Positions 1-7,763 of a stretch of DNA of 12,698 bases are shown here, in pieces. A model generated the notes under the pieces. The model made no database searches. It saw only the letters and a list, made by a program, of their open reading frames with translations, and was not told where the DNA came from. Source of the stretch: an uncultured bacterium (lineage in GTDB: Bacteria; Cloacimonadota; Cloacimonadia; Cloacimonadales; Cloacimonadaceae); the NCBI GenBank assembly GCA_937960795.1, contig CALGPA010000127.1:1-12698 (forward strand), read 5' to 3'. The position numbers and the translations under genes were made by a program. Positions within the stretch are counted from its first letter, which is position 1. Each line of letters starts with the position of its first letter.

Positions 1-1257
1 ACCCTTGTGATCCATGCGCACATTATAGTTGTAGCTTAGGCCGGAATACCAGACGGTGGCGGGAGCGCCAAGCAGCTCGTAAATTGGGCGGCTAGAGACA
101 TTCCAGGTGATCGAGGGCAAGCTTAGATTGGCAGTGTCGTTGACCAAATCCTGGTTGTATAGAGCGCCGGCGTTAAGGTATGTGGTGCCGATCGGCTTGC
201 GATATGAGACGCTGGAGCTCAGTCTTTGGGCAAGAGATTCATCCACCAAGTCGCTGCCTTCCCAGATGCGTTTGTTGCTGATAAAATCCAGTGATACATC
301 CAAAGCGGACTTTTCGGGAAGATCATGGTGATGATTTGCCCGTAATGACCAATCATACTGAGTTCCGGCATTGTTGATGTTCTTTTGATAGCTTGCGTTG
401 AATGAGCCTGTATAGAGATAGCGTTTGATATAGCTCGAAGAGAGCTTTGCCTTCCATCCCGTTTTTTCCATGAGATCGATACCGGCAGTGAAATCTGCAA
501 ACTCCTTGTAGGGATAGTATACAGCGAGATCACGGATGTATTTGCCATCCACATTGTTGTAGCCGGGCTCAGGAATCAAGAAGCCTGGGTGGCGCCCACG
601 TTTAATGCTCATTGTGATGAATGGGAAATAGAATATCGGCATGTGATTGACATATGCTACCACATGCTTGCCGACCACTTTGTCGCGCTGGTAGACGCGC
701 ATTTGCCTCGCCCAGAACCAATAGCTGGGGTCTTGCAGATCGCAAGTGGTGAAGCTGCCGCCGTCTATATCATAGGTGGAAGAGCCCACTTTACGAATCT
801 CATCGCCGGCATAATAGCCATTTTCGATATAGCTCTGTCCCTGATTGAGATAGCCTGTCTGACTACGCATGTCATAGCGGACGTTTTCTCCGATCAGGAG
901 CTGTCCATCATCTTGCATCAAGGTGACGCCAAAAGTGGTGGCTTGCTCATTCTTCAGATCCAGATATAGGGAATCCGCCTGAATCTGAGAAGCACCATAG
1001 TCAATGGAGGTGTTTCCAAAGAGCCAGATCTGTTCATCGGAATAGTATGCCCTGATGCTGTCTGCGGAATAAAAAAGCGAATCCAAAGTCCCGGTCGGAT
1101 CCATCACGATATCCAAGCTATCTGCAAAGATGGCAGGATCAAAGTTGCCGAACTGAGGCTCTACGGGCACAGAGATCGGCTCATTTATGCCGTCTTCTGC
1201 AGAAAGCAGGGCAATCAAGAGGATGGCTAGCAGGACTATTATTCTTTTTTTATTCAT
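1..1257 (-). CDS. lptD: LPS-assembly outer-membrane protein LptD (OstA family), C-terminus cut by window edge
   Basis: Open frame of 419 codons reading from 1257 off the left edge with no stop, so only the N-terminal part is present. Residues 1-20 form a clear signal peptide (MNKKR basic start, leucine/isoleucine-rich core, likely cleavage after LLSA). Residues about 60-135 resemble the OstA periplasmic domain (GNTSIDYGASQIQADSLYLD, then a repeating GV..../G..V.YD pattern). From about 170 the LptD-type barrel onset follows, with TCDLQDPSYWFWAR, HMPIFYFPF and RHPGFLIPEPGYN, then alternating aromatic strands. In the known family, LptD inserts lipopolysaccharide into the outer leaflet with LptE; family members usually exceed 600 residues, so several hundred residues are missing here. 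No good Shine-Dalgarno sequence precedes the ATG. It lies downstream of secDF in the same direction but is separated from it by a terminator, so it probably has its own promoter. Assignment is by motif reading only. Confidence 0.85.
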   Translation of the reverse strand, partial: MNKKRIIVLLAILLIALLSAEDGINEPISVPVEPQFGNFDPAIFADSLDIVMDPTGTLDSLFYSADSIRAYYSDEQIWLFGNTSIDYGASQIQADSLYLDLKNEQATTFGVTLMQDDGQLLIGENVRYDMRSQTGYLNQGQSYIENGYYAGDEIRKVGSSTYDIDGGSFTTCDLQDPSYWFWARQMRVYQRDKVVGKHVVAYVNHMPIFYFPFITMSIKRGRHPGFLIPEPGYNNVDGKYIRDLAVYYPYKEFADFTAGIDLMEKTGWKAKLSSSYIKRYLYTGSFNASYQKNINNAGTQYDWSLRANHHHDLPEKSALDVSLDFISNKRIWEGSDLVDESLAQRLSSSVSYRKPIGTTYLNAGALYNQDLVNDTANLSLPSITWNVSSRPIYELLGAPATVWYSGLSYNYNVRMDHKG

Positions 1258-1281
1258 CGTAGATTAACTTAAGATTTGCAG

Positions 1282-1298
1282 AGCCGTTTTCCGTCAAG
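1282..1298 (-). promoter_or_regulatory. Leader motif shared with secD (copy near lptD)
   Basis: Minus-strand CTTGACGGAAAACGGCT lies 24 bp upstream of the lptD start codon. It matches 15 of 17 bases of a sequence upstream of secD (4121-4137). It contains TTGACG, which could be read as a -35 box, but no convincing -10 box follows at 16-18 bp (best is TCTTAA, 3 of 6). Its role is unknown: it could be a regulator site, a leader element or chance. Confidence 0.35.
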
Positions 1299-1426
1299 GA
1301 TTTCTAGCCGCCTTGAATGTGTGAGCGATATAAGCCGTTGTTTAGCCGGTCTTGACACCTTGAAGACAGCATCTCTTCCTGCCTGCAAATCTCTTTGTAC
1401 GACGATCCGACAATCTCTTCTCGTGT

Positions 1427-1481
1427 CAATCAAAAAACCCGGAACCATTTGGCTCCGGGTCTGGGGTCTATACTTTGATTG
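1427..1481 (-). repeat. Outer inverted repeat enclosing the secF terminator
   Basis: CAATCAAA at 1427-1434 and its exact complement TTTGATTG at 1474-1481 flank the terminator hairpin. On the minus-strand transcript the upstream arm can pair with part of the U-tract side, which would extend the hairpin base across unpaired bases 1461-1473. It may only be a composition effect of A/T tracts around a terminator. Confidence 0.5.
1432..1460 (-). terminator. Intrinsic terminator of the secDF operon
   Basis: On the minus strand the RNA can form a 10-bp stem (ACCCGGAGCC with GGTTCCGGGT, one G-U wobble) around an AAAT loop at 1437-1460, followed directly by six T residues (1437-1432). It begins 24 bp past the secF stop codon. 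On the plus strand the same stem has an A-C mismatch and lacks a good following T-run, which fits minus-strand use. It separates secDF from lptD. Confidence 0.9.
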
Positions 1482-1483
1482 TG

Positions 1484-2464
1484 TTATCTTCTTCCGCTCA
1501 GTTTTTGGGCTGTGCGCTTCTCTTTCTTGGTGGCGTGAGTGAGATCAATCACCAAGCTGCTGGAAATATAGATCGAGGAATAGGTGCCAATGATGACGCC
1601 AAGGCAGATCGCAAAAGCGAAGTCATTGAGCACAATCCCGCCGAACAGATAGAGCGACAGAGCTGTGATGAGGGTGGTTCCGGAAGTGATCACCGTGCGA
1701 GAAAGAGTCTCATTCAGAGAGAAGTTTATCACTTCATCAAGAGGTTCTTTCCGGCGAATCTTGAGATCTTCACGGATACGATCGAAGATCACGATGGTGT
1801 CGTTGATGCTGTATCCGACAATGGTCAAGAGAGCCGCAATGATCTGGATGGTGATCTCCTTGCCGGTGAGGGCAAAGATTCCCACGATGATGATGACATC
1901 ATGAGCCAAAGCTGCAATCGCCATCAAGCCAAAGAGCAATTCAAAACGGAACCAAATGTATATAATCATCAGGATCAAGGCGATCACGACCGCCAGGATT
2001 GCATTGGTCCGCAGCTCGCTGCCGACTTTGGGACCTACTTCATAGATCTCCTCGATCACGTCCTGATTGATGTCCCTGCCTTCTACATGCTTGGGGAAAT
2101 TCTCGGTGATGATGCTAAGAATCTCGTTTTTGGCGTTTCCCGAAACTTCAGCGTCCGCAGTTTCGCTTTTGATCTTGATCATAAAGCTGGCATCCTGAAC
2201 GGGACCTACATGCTGGATCTCTGCTTCGGGATAGCCATTATTCTTGAGGACATTGCGAAGTTCGTCTATCTGAATGGGCTCGACTGAGCTATCCAGAGCA
2301 GTGAGGTTGACCTTGGCTGCTACGCCGCTGGTGAAATCAATGCTCCAGTTCAGTCCACGAGCAAAGAGACCGATCAAGCCGGCTACTATGAGAATCAGAG
2401 ATATCACATAAGCTATCTTGCGATACTTTACGAAGGGGATATTGGTGTTGTTAAATAATCTCAT
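1484..2464 (-). CDS. secF: Protein translocase subunit SecF
   Basis: 326 residues, the usual SecF size. SecF works with SecD and YajC beside SecYEG in the inner membrane and uses the proton-motive force to help pull secreted proteins through. Visible features are TM1 at about 16-36, the periplasmic P1 head beginning SIDFTSG (41-47), and five further helices from about 152 to 308. The diagnostic GYSINDTIVIFDRIRED motif is at 217-233, and there is a basic C-terminal tail (KKEKRTAQKLSGRR). The family's usual FTGG/FKGG after the first helix is FTSG here, a mild variation. The ATG is preceded by AGGAGAG, which overlaps the TAG stop of secD; the intergenic gap is 9 bp. It is thus the second gene of a secD-secF operon, closed by the terminator at 1432-1460. 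Confidence 0.97.
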   Translation of the reverse strand: MRLFNNTNIPFVKYRKIAYVISLILIVAGLIGLFARGLNWSIDFTSGVAAKVNLTALDSSVEPIQIDELRNVLKNNGYPEAEIQHVGPVQDASFMIKIKSETADAEVSGNAKNEILSIITENFPKHVEGRDINQDVIEEIYEVGPKVGSELRTNAILAVVIALILMIIYIWFRFELLFGLMAIAALAHDVIIIVGIFALTGKEITIQIIAALLTIVGYSINDTIVIFDRIREDLKIRRKEPLDEVINFSLNETLSRTVITSGTTLITALSLYLFGGIVLNDFAFAICLGVIIGTYSSIYISSSLVIDLTHATKKEKRTAQKLSGRR

Positions 2465-2473
2465 CTTTCTCTC

Positions 2474-4054
2474 CTATATGCTCAAAGACTTTTTGGTGCC
2501 GGTCACGATAAAGGTGTCGAAGATAGAACGGACAAAGACCAAGGCACAGAACATCGAGCCGATGATTCCGATCGTGAGAGTGATGGCAAATCCGCGGATG
2601 GGCCCTGTGCCAAACTGGTACAAGACGGCTGCGGCGATTAGAGTCGTGATATTGGCATCCCACACGGTGATTGTGGCGCGTTTGTATCCTGCATCTACAG
2701 CAGAACGAGGGGTCTTGCCATGATCAAGCTCTTCACGGATTCTTTCAAAAACCAGCACGTTTGCATCCACTGCCATACCAATGGTCAGGATGATTCCGGC
2801 GATTCCGGGCAAGGTCAGAGTGCCACCAAATGCGGTGAGCATCGCCAAAACAAAACCAACGTTGAAGATCAAGGCAAAATCCGTGATCAGTCCGGATAGC
2901 TTGTAATAGAACAACATGAAGACCATCACGATCGCCAGACCGATCAAGCCGGCTGTCGAGCCACTGCGAATGCTGTCTGAGCCCAAGGTTGCGCCGATTA
3001 TCGACGTGGAAGCCGGGCTGATGGGAGCAATAAGATTACCGGTGTTTAACACGATGGAAAGCTCGTTTGCTTCCGATGTGGTGAATCTTCCGGTGATCTG
3101 AGCTCTTCCGCCACCGATGCGCTCTTGGATGTTCGGTGCAGAATAGACGACTCCGTCAAGAACTATGGCAAGACGTCTGCCGACATTATCGGCTGTGACG
3201 CGCTCAAATTTGCGAGCTCCTTCGCGTTTCATTTCGATGGAGACATAAGGTTTGTTTGCGATGCGAGGATCTGTCGAGGTGGCTGAACCATACTCGACTC
3301 TGGCTCTCGCTATGTCAGCTCCGGAAAGCTCGACCGCTGAGGACAGGACATGAATCGGGCGATCAGCGCGAGGGTTCTCGGCATTTGCTCGCTCCAAGGC
3401 CAGCTGCCATCCTGCAGGAATCATCTGCACAAAATCAGCATTACCAAGCAGCTCTTGGACAAGACGAACCGAATCAAACTGAACTTCATAATCCATCTGA
3501 CCGGGACGAATCAAGCTGCTAAAGATGCCTAGATCCGAAGAAGCTTCATCATCGGCTTCTTCCAGAAGCTCTCGATCCAACTCTGCAAGTTCTTTAAGAG
3601 CAGGGAATCTATCGAGATTGGCATTGACGTTTGCATCGATTGAATCGAGCACGCGTCTTGTCTCATCAGGATTTGCCACTACTTTAAACTCAAGCATAGC
3701 TGTTTGTTTGATCAGATTCTCTGCAGCCTGAAAGTCACTAACTCCGGGCAATTGAACCATGATGCGATTCTCTCCGAGCTTCTGGATGGAAGGCTCGGCT
3801 ACTCCAAATTGGTCGATACGTTCGCGGATTATCTTGATGTTTTGGTCTACCGCGCCGCGGGCATCAGCAGCAGAAAGCTCGGAAGTGTCCACTTCCAAGA
3901 GGATCTGCATGCCACCTTTGAGATCAAGCCCGAGCTTGAGCACGTGATTGGACCACCACCCAGGCAGATTCGGGATTGCCAAAGGAGCCAGATAAAATGC
4001 TGTCACGCATATGAATATGATTATTGAAAGACCACGCCAGGAAAATTTCTTCAT
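2474..4054 (-). CDS. secD: Protein translocase subunit SecD
   Basis: 526 residues, within the normal SecD range. Known role: partner of SecF in proton-driven late protein translocation across the inner membrane. In order: TM1 at about 9-27; LGLDLKGGMQILLEVD (41-56), the classic start of the P1 region; GENRIMVQLPGV (94-105); a periplasmic head with an acidic, low-complexity stretch at 155-175; the GRFTTSEANELSIVLNTG segment (322-339); and five helices from about 366 to 515. The signature GMAVDANVLVFERIREEL is at 426-443, followed by DAGYKRA and FGTGPIRGFA. The start is supported by AAGGGAG at 4064-4070, 9 bp upstream. It is first in the operon with secF and has a candidate promoter at 4146-4175, giving a leader of roughly 85 nt. 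Confidence 0.98.
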   Translation of the reverse strand: MKKFSWRGLSIIIFICVTAFYLAPLAIPNLPGWWSNHVLKLGLDLKGGMQILLEVDTSELSAADARGAVDQNIKIIRERIDQFGVAEPSIQKLGENRIMVQLPGVSDFQAAENLIKQTAMLEFKVVANPDETRRVLDSIDANVNANLDRFPALKELAELDRELLEEADDEASSDLGIFSSLIRPGQMDYEVQFDSVRLVQELLGNADFVQMIPAGWQLALERANAENPRADRPIHVLSSAVELSGADIARARVEYGSATSTDPRIANKPYVSIEMKREGARKFERVTADNVGRRLAIVLDGVVYSAPNIQERIGGGRAQITGRFTTSEANELSIVLNTGNLIAPISPASTSIIGATLGSDSIRSGSTAGLIGLAIVMVFMLFYYKLSGLITDFALIFNVGFVLAMLTAFGGTLTLPGIAGIILTIGMAVDANVLVFERIREELDHGKTPRSAVDAGYKRATITVWDANITTLIAAAVLYQFGTGPIRGFAITLTIGIIGSMFCALVFVRSIFDTFIVTGTKKSLSI

Positions 4055-4101
4055 TGGCTTTTGCTCCCTTTCTTATTAATTTTCACTTAAAAATACTGTG
4101 T

Positions 4102-4122
4102 CTGATCCAAAAGTCTGATCAG
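4102..4122 (-). repeat. Small hairpin in the secD leader
   Basis: Inverted repeat CTGATC/GATCAG (4102-4107 and 4117-4122) with a 9-nt loop, inside the probable secD 5' leader. The 6-bp stem is modest and is not followed by a T-run, so it is not a terminator. It overlaps the shared leader motif at 4121-4137 by two bases. Confidence 0.35.
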
Positions 4123-4137
4123 CCGCTATCCGTCAAG
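4121..4137 (-). promoter_or_regulatory. Leader motif shared with lptD (copy near secD)
   Basis: Minus-strand CTTGACGGATAGCGGCT, 15 of 17 bases identical to the copy at 1282-1298. It begins about 9 bp after the candidate -10 box, so near the predicted transcript start, and 66 bp upstream of the secD ATG. Use as a -35 box is unlikely because no -10-like hexamer sits 16-18 bp downstream. Confidence 0.35.
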
Positions 4138-4145
4138 ACATTTTT

Positions 4146-4175
4146 GTTATACGCTTATCAAGCAAATCCGCTCAA
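4146..4175 (-). promoter_or_regulatory. Candidate sigma70-type promoter for secDF
   Basis: Minus-strand TTGAGC (4175-4170, 4 of 6 to the -35 consensus), an 18-bp spacer, then TATAAC (4151-4146, 5 of 6 to the -10 consensus). It lies in the only gap upstream of secD, and transcription would start near 4139. The gap 4055-4240 also holds a short tandem AAGCTCA repeat (4192-4206) and no clear terminator for the upstream DUF3467 gene. Confidence 0.5.
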
Positions 4176-4240
4176 GTTGAGCCGGATACTAAAGCTCAGA
4201 AGCTCAAGCTAATCAGCTTCCGGGTTGTCAGAATCCATTC

Positions 4241-4552
4241 CTAGCTTTGATGCGTCTTAAAACCTACGGCTTTGTTCTCGTTTTGCCCCTGCACCTTCAC
4301 TTCGCCATGTTGCTTCTCATATGCATCCATGTTCTTCTGCAAAAGCTGCAGGAGCTGCTTGGCATGACTTGGGGTCATCACTACTCTGGAATAGATCCTT
4401 GCATCAGGCAAGCCGGGTAGGATCCTGCCGCAATCCATGATAAACTCGGATGGTGAATTTGTAATCATGAAGAAATTTGCATAGATGCCTTCGCCGACCT
4501 TTTCGTCGATCTTGAGATTCAGCTGTTTCTGTTGTGGATTTTGATTTGCCAT
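4241..4552 (-). CDS. DUF3467 family protein
   Basis: 103 residues, a typical length for this small family. Visible family features are a polar N-terminus, LKIDEKVGEGIYANFFMITNS (residues 13-33), SEFIMDCGRILPG (35-47), and ARIYSRVVMTPSHAKQLLQLL (51-71), leading to a helical segment NMDAYEKQHGEV. The molecular function of DUF3467 is not known to me. No signal peptide or membrane segment is visible, so it is probably cytoplasmic. The start is well supported: TAAGGAG at 4559-4565 ends 6 bp before the ATG and includes the TAA stop of the upstream nuclease-helicase gene. This makes it the third gene of the ftsY unit, with a 10-bp gap. Whether it works with the helicase is inference from position only. 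Confidence 0.85.
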   Translation of the reverse strand: MANQNPQQKQLNLKIDEKVGEGIYANFFMITNSPSEFIMDCGRILPGLPDARIYSRVVMTPSHAKQLLQLLQKNMDAYEKQHGEVKVQGQNENKAVGFKTHQS

Positions 4553-4562
4553 GGTATACTCC

Positions 4563-7500
4563 TTAGTCTGTAATATCTTGTATCTTCACTATAGTGCCCG
4601 TGCTTGAGATTTGGGTATATAGTTTTTGATAATGTAATGACTGCCTGCATATGTCGCTATTTGCGAGGATAATCAGGCGTTCCCGCGCTCTGCTGAGAGC
4701 GACGTTTAGCTTACGATCGGTTTTCCCTTCACTATCCAGAGCTTGAAGGCTTCGTAGTGAGCCCTGATTCTTTAGGGGAAAGCAGAGAATGATCAGATCC
4801 CTTTCGGAACCCTGAAATCTCTCCACCGTGTCGATGGTGATCCGAGGAAGCTCCGCGCGAAGAGCATGGATCATGACGCGATATGGCGCCACAATTCCGA
4901 TCTCCGCAGAAGGATTCTGCACAGCTCCGGATTCCCGAAGTGTATTCACAATCTGCTTTACTGCCAGGATCTGCCGCTCATCCAGATAGTCCTTCTCAGA
5001 AGGGGGGCAATCCACCCAAGTCAGACGCTTTTGCAGATATCTTGGAACAGGATAGTCCGGCAAGGGCTCCATCTGCCGAGGCAATATCTCTGAGAGTTGA
5101 TCCGAGTAATATGGAGAAACTAGTTTGGCTATCTCTTGATGCATTCGGTAGTGCCCAGTGAGCATACAAAAGTGCCGATTCCAGCCTTTGTTTTTATATA
5201 CCCGATACAATCTCTCCATAAGCGATTGATTGATGGCATCATAGCAGAGCCCGTCCAAGGGGCTGGTCTTAAAAGTATAATCAAGCGGTGTCTGCACACT
5301 GATAGCGGGAAGCTGATTTTGGTCCCCGATAGCGATGCATTTGGTAGCGAGATCCATCAGAGGCAGCGCTGAGCTTTCCAGGATCTGTGATGCTTCATCT
5401 ATGATCATCTCATCCAGATCACAAAAACATTTCAGATCCTTATACCAACTGATGGCGCTTTGGATGGTCGCCACGTAGATCCGGTTTTCCCTGAGCAAGT
5501 CCTCTATCTCATGATAACGCATCTCTTGGATCTTTGATGAGAGCAGCTCTTCTTTGACAAGCTGAGAGTTTCCCGTGCGCAAAAACGGGACATTGCGCTC
5601 TCTAAGACAGAGGCAGATCTCGTCGACAGCCCGATTTGTGAAGCTGAGTATCAGCAGCTTACGATCTGTATTAACAAAAAGATTCTCCACATAGGAGCCG
5701 ATCAATCCTGAGGTCTTCCCTGTGCCGGGAGGGCCTTGGATGAGATAGAGTTCCTTGGCAGCGCGCATCCGTCCCAGAACTTTTTCCTTTTCGTCCTTAG
5801 GCTCGGAATCCACCGCTTCAGCTTGCGGTTCTCGCAGCCCAAAATACAAATCCCGCCTATCTTTATCCATCTCCAAGAAGGAGGTCAAAGAACTAAAGGG
5901 CGCATAGACAAAGCTCTCAATCAGATCATGCTCCAAGGCCCAAAGAGCGTCCTTAGCAAATGCCCGATGAGTTCCTCCTCGCAGGGAGACCAATAGGCTC
6001 TGTGGCGTGATCTCAACGAGGACACCACGCATTACTTCCTGATGCTCCACCGATCGATCCTGTCGGTAAACCAATACAATATCGCCTTGGCGAAAGTCTG
6101 TGCTTGCGCTGTTTTCACAGGGCTTGAGCTTGATCTCATTTTGCTCTTGGGAGATGAGCGTGAGATCTGTGACTATCTTGCCTGCTTTCTCGGCTCTTGA
6201 TCTTCGCCACAGGGCATTGTGCCCAAGGCTGTCGACCGATGCATCAGCGCCAAGCTTGACATGCCAGATCTCTCTTGCTGCCCGTTTTATCCCTTCGCAA
6301 AACCACTGGTATTCATAGTTCTCTATCCCCTTAATAAGCTTCTGAAAGCGCCCTAATGCTGTGCGACTGAAGACGCTGTAGCTATCCCCGCTTTGTTTGA
6401 TCAGCCAATCAAAGAAAAGCTGTGGTTCTTCACATAATAGACGCATGATGCCCACGATTCTGTTTCGGCAGTGCATCAGATTCTGCTCCAATAGCGGCAT
6501 GTTTGCCACATTTCTCAGCGGCTTCTGAGCAGCGCCTGAGTAGAAGATGCTGCTGGTGCCGAGCTTGGCATTGCCATAGGCACTACGGATGATCATGTTA
6601 TAGGCGACCACCTGATATCTTTGCGACGGCCACACATCATGAGGATGCGGCTTCCCGCTCTTGAGCTCACAGATGCTAAGCTTCTTGTTTTGATAATACA
6701 AAAGGTCGAGCCGACCTTGCAGACCATATTCCGGGCAGAGGAAACTGGGCTCCAGAAGATGCTCATAATCCCGAATTCCGGCACAATAATCACGAATCAC
6801 AGGCTGATGAATCTTCTCGATGTCATGGTAGATGCGTGCTACCGCGGCAGAGCCAAGGGCGGTCAATGGGATTGCCATGGATCTCATCGCTTGTTTAAAA
6901 AGATCCAAAAATTCTTGGCGGGGCTGATGAATCACTTCATCAAAGATGCTGTTTGCAATCTTGCCCAAGAGCATCTTCTCGGATGATGCTTCGCGAAAGA
7001 TCCTGCTGAGAATATAGAGCTCAGGATAGGAGCTTCCTTCTGTCATACATTCCGCCACGGATGAGGCATCAACCAAGAAGTCGGGCTCCAAGACGACCAA
7101 GCTGCGGGGGTTGTCGATAAAATAGTTTTCCTTCCCGGCAACTTCGCTTAGATAGTGACAATTCAGGTTTGCATAGCGCCAGAGACTCGGCATGAGGGTG
7201 CTATATTTGGCCTTCGAGGGATTCTTGGCATCATCGCGGAGTAGGATGCTGACTCCGACGCCGTCTTCCGTCACCGCATCAAGCTCCAATCCACTGACTC
7301 TTCCCGCATTCATATACGGTTTCCAGCTTTTAATCAAACAGGCAAAGCTGCGTTTTTTTGACTTCGGCTTTTCCGCAAAAGGCAGAGCATCTTTGAGCCT
7401 TTCCTCCAGCTCCGCGTGGACAAATCCTTCACAAAGATGCTGCAGAAACCGATATATACACAAAGCCCCGGATTCCGCTTCTGCCATACCAAGATCAGTT

Positions 7501-7763
7501 GCATCCGAATGAGCGGCTTTGTTTGCCAGAATGCGAAGCTTGTTTGTCTGATCCACGATCTGCTCCGGAAGGGGACTAGTATCGTGATAATATTGCATGC
7601 GGGCAAAGAGTCCGTTGAAGCTCTGCGGGACATCACAAAGCAGCTCTTTGTAGATCTCCTCTAGGATCTGCCTCTCAAAGATAAGGATAGTTCCGACACT
7701 TTGCTCTGTTGACAAGATCTCCAGAAGTCTTTGTGCCAAATCAGCAGCCCGAGCAAGATCCAT
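4563..7763 (-). CDS. Dna2-like PD-(D/E)XK nuclease / SF1 helicase fusion
   Basis: 1066-residue cytoplasmic protein in three parts. Residues about 1-115 resemble DUF4145 (motif LRILANKAAH at 77-86). Residues about 305-450 carry a RecB/Cas4/Dna2-type nuclease core: GLQGRLDLL with D353, CELKSG with E366 and K368, and QVVAY (Q384, Y388). Residues about 655-1050 form a UPF1/Dna2-type superfamily 1 helicase: Walker A GPPGTGKT (677-684), SFTNRAVDE (707-715), DEAS box (789-792), GDQNQLPA (813-820), HYRMH (871-875), TVERFQGSERD (979-989) and NVALSRARERL (1020-1030). All catalytic motifs look intact. The cysteine set that holds the Fe-S cluster in eukaryotic Dna2 and Cas4 is not apparent. Likely role is DNA end or flap processing in replication or repair; this is inferred from domains. 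The ATG abuts the ftsY stop (TAGATG) with no good ribosome site, suggesting translational coupling. An RNA substrate cannot be excluded from the UPF1-like core. Confidence 0.9.
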   Translation of the reverse strand: MDLARAADLAQRLLEILSTEQSVGTILIFERQILEEIYKELLCDVPQSFNGLFARMQYYHDTSPLPEQIVDQTNKLRILANKAAHSDATDLGMAEAESGALCIYRFLQHLCEGFVHAELEERLKDALPFAEKPKSKKRSFACLIKSWKPYMNAGRVSGLELDAVTEDGVGVSILLRDDAKNPSKAKYSTLMPSLWRYANLNCHYLSEVAGKENYFIDNPRSLVVLEPDFLVDASSVAECMTEGSSYPELYILSRIFREASSEKMLLGKIANSIFDEVIHQPRQEFLDLFKQAMRSMAIPLTALGSAAVARIYHDIEKIHQPVIRDYCAGIRDYEHLLEPSFLCPEYGLQGRLDLLYYQNKKLSICELKSGKPHPHDVWPSQRYQVVAYNMIIRSAYGNAKLGTSSIFYSGAAQKPLRNVANMPLLEQNLMHCRNRIVGIMRLLCEEPQLFFDWLIKQSGDSYSVFSRTALGRFQKLIKGIENYEYQWFCEGIKRAAREIWHVKLGADASVDSLGHNALWRRSRAEKAGKIVTDLTLISQEQNEIKLKPCENSASTDFRQGDIVLVYRQDRSVEHQEVMRGVLVEITPQSLLVSLRGGTHRAFAKDALWALEHDLIESFVYAPFSSLTSFLEMDKDRRDLYFGLREPQAEAVDSEPKDEKEKVLGRMRAAKELYLIQGPPGTGKTSGLIGSYVENLFVNTDRKLLILSFTNRAVDEICLCLRERNVPFLRTGNSQLVKEELLSSKIQEMRYHEIEDLLRENRIYVATIQSAISWYKDLKCFCDLDEMIIDEASQILESSALPLMDLATKCIAIGDQNQLPAISVQTPLDYTFKTSPLDGLCYDAINQSLMERLYRVYKNKGWNRHFCMLTGHYRMHQEIAKLVSPYYSDQLSEILPRQMEPLPDYPVPRYLQKRLTWVDCPPSEKDYLDERQILAVKQIVNTLRESGAVQNPSAEIGIVAPYRVMIHALRAELPRITIDTVERFQGSERDLIILCFPLKNQGSLRSLQALDSEGKTDRKLNVALSRARERLIILANSDICRQSLHYQKLYTQISSTGTIVKIQDITD

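Noticed and set aside
589..969. Plus-strand open frame of 126 codons
   Set aside because: It is fully antisense to the lptD coding frame, which has a signal peptide and LptD motifs through this stretch.
1475..2287. Long plus-strand open frame of 270 codons
   Set aside because: It lies antisense within secF, whose motifs are unmistakable. Its translation is a polar, low-complexity shadow with no recognisable domain and no ribosome site.
4165..4240. Terminator after the DUF3467 gene
   Set aside because: Short inverted repeats such as CTCAACTTGAG and AAGCT/AGCTT occur, but none has a usable loop and a following T-run on the minus strand.
6200..6900. Fe-S cluster in the nuclease domain, as in Dna2 or Cas4
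   Set aside because: Cysteines near the nuclease (C327, C343, C365, C432, C444) do not form the expected one-plus-three pattern with a CxxC pair.
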